Source of the DNA: Planctomycetaceae bacterium
Lineage (GTDB): Bacteria > Planctomycetota > Planctomycetia > Pirellulales > Thermoguttaceae
Length of the DNA: 12,763 bases
Direction: 5' to 3'
Assembly: GCA_031256755.1 (NCBI GenBank)
Contig: JAIRPZ010000069.1
Coordinates: 1-12,763, forward strand
The stretch's first letter is position 1; every line of letters begins with the position of its first letter. The position numbers and the translations under genes were made by a program. Positions 12,459 through 12,763 of this stretch are shown piece by piece. Below the pieces are notes generated by a model, which saw only the letters and a list, made by a program, of their open reading frames with translations, made no database searches and was not told the origin of the DNA.

Positions 12459-12763
12459 TTATTTCCGGCGATAAATCTTTTGGCAGACAGAAATGATGCG
12501 CCGCCGCAGCCAGTACAGGAACGGCATCGGATCGTCCCATGAAAAAACAGCGAATTGAACCGGTCTTGGCAGACGGGTCAAAAATTGCCGCCAAGTTAAT
12601 TTTTTGTTACGAATTAAAATGCGGGCGGCATCTAAATCGGTGAAAAAGTCGCACCACGAACCGGTCATCGAATCGGTTTCGGCAACCGTACATGGCAGAC
12701 CGAGTGCCGTAAAATACGCATCCAGTACGAGGTCCCGTTTGGCTGACCGGCAAATCGAATTAT
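12459..12763 (-). CDS. Unidentified protein, N-terminus beyond the right edge
   Basis: The frame is open from the right edge to TAA at 12459-12461, giving the last 100 residues of a protein. Readable parts are SAKRDLVLDAYFTALGL, a Trp- and Asp-rich stretch (TGSWCDFFTDLDAARILI), RNKKLTWRQFLTRLPRP, FSWDDPMPFLYWLRRR and a basic end KIYRRK. The composition looks like a soluble folded protein with a basic amphipathic end, but I do not recognise the family. An internal ATG at 12668 would give a 69-residue protein; the open frame continuing upstream makes the longer reading more likely. Its stop lies about 20 bases upstream of the DUF1080 promoter's -35 box, on the same strand. Confidence 0.6.
   Translation of the reverse strand, partial: NSICRSAKRDLVLDAYFTALGLPCTVAETDSMTGSWCDFFTDLDAARILIRNKKLTWRQFLTRLPRPVQFAVFSWDDPMPFLYWLRRRIISVCQKIYRRK

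Noticed and set aside
1..12763. High density of GCCGG/ACCGG pentamers, considered as an uptake or recognition signal
   Set aside because: They occur in genes on both strands and in many codon frames, and look like general codon and composition preference. A genome-wide count against a Markov model would be needed to claim more.

Overview
The window looks like chromosomal DNA of a member of Planctomycetota, of moderate GC. The best taxonomic clue is at the left edge: a DUF1559-type prepilin-like protein with the H-X9-DG motif, a family greatly expanded in planctomycetes. A cytochrome b fused to two cytochrome c domains, a DUF1080 protein, a squalene-hopene cyclase and an EIIA domain carrying an N-terminal helix-turn-helix fit the same group. 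Assignment below phylum level is not possible from this sequence.

Layout, left to right. 1-1231 (-): DUF1559 prepilin-like gene, cut by the left edge; its start codon is separated from its pilin domain by a G11 tract that puts the two out of frame, and by a heptad repeat. 1429-2142 (+): helix-turn-helix plus PTS EIIA protein. 2162-3001 (-): exported TPR-like protein. 3341-5326 (-): cytochrome b/c fusion that lacks both ligands of one b-type heme. 5435-5563: inverted heptad repeats in the divergent promoter region. 5653-8058 (+): squalene-hopene cyclase. 8107-8682 (-): small lipoprotein. 9033-10559 (+): sigma-54 (RpoN). 10577-10777 (-): ThiS. 10898-11215 (-): doubtful small membrane protein behind a near-consensus promoter and a hairpin leader. 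11498-12370 (-): exported DUF1080 protein. 12459-12763 (-): unidentified partial gene at the right edge.

The genes look like single transcription units rather than one pathway. Most alternate in strand, and most have their own sigma-70-type promoter (TTGACA-like and TATAAT-like boxes 16-17 bases apart) that I could place by eye. Functional links are limited. The EIIA-like protein and RpoN both belong to the nitrogen-PTS/sigma-54 regulatory theme but are 7 kb apart. Hopanoid synthesis and the cytochrome b/c protein are both membrane functions sharing a divergent promoter region. No mobile element, tRNA, rRNA or CRISPR array was seen.

The points most worth following are the cytochrome b that seems able to bind only one b heme, the out-of-frame G11 tract in the prepilin leader, and the heptad repeat shared between that leader and the region 4.4 kb away.
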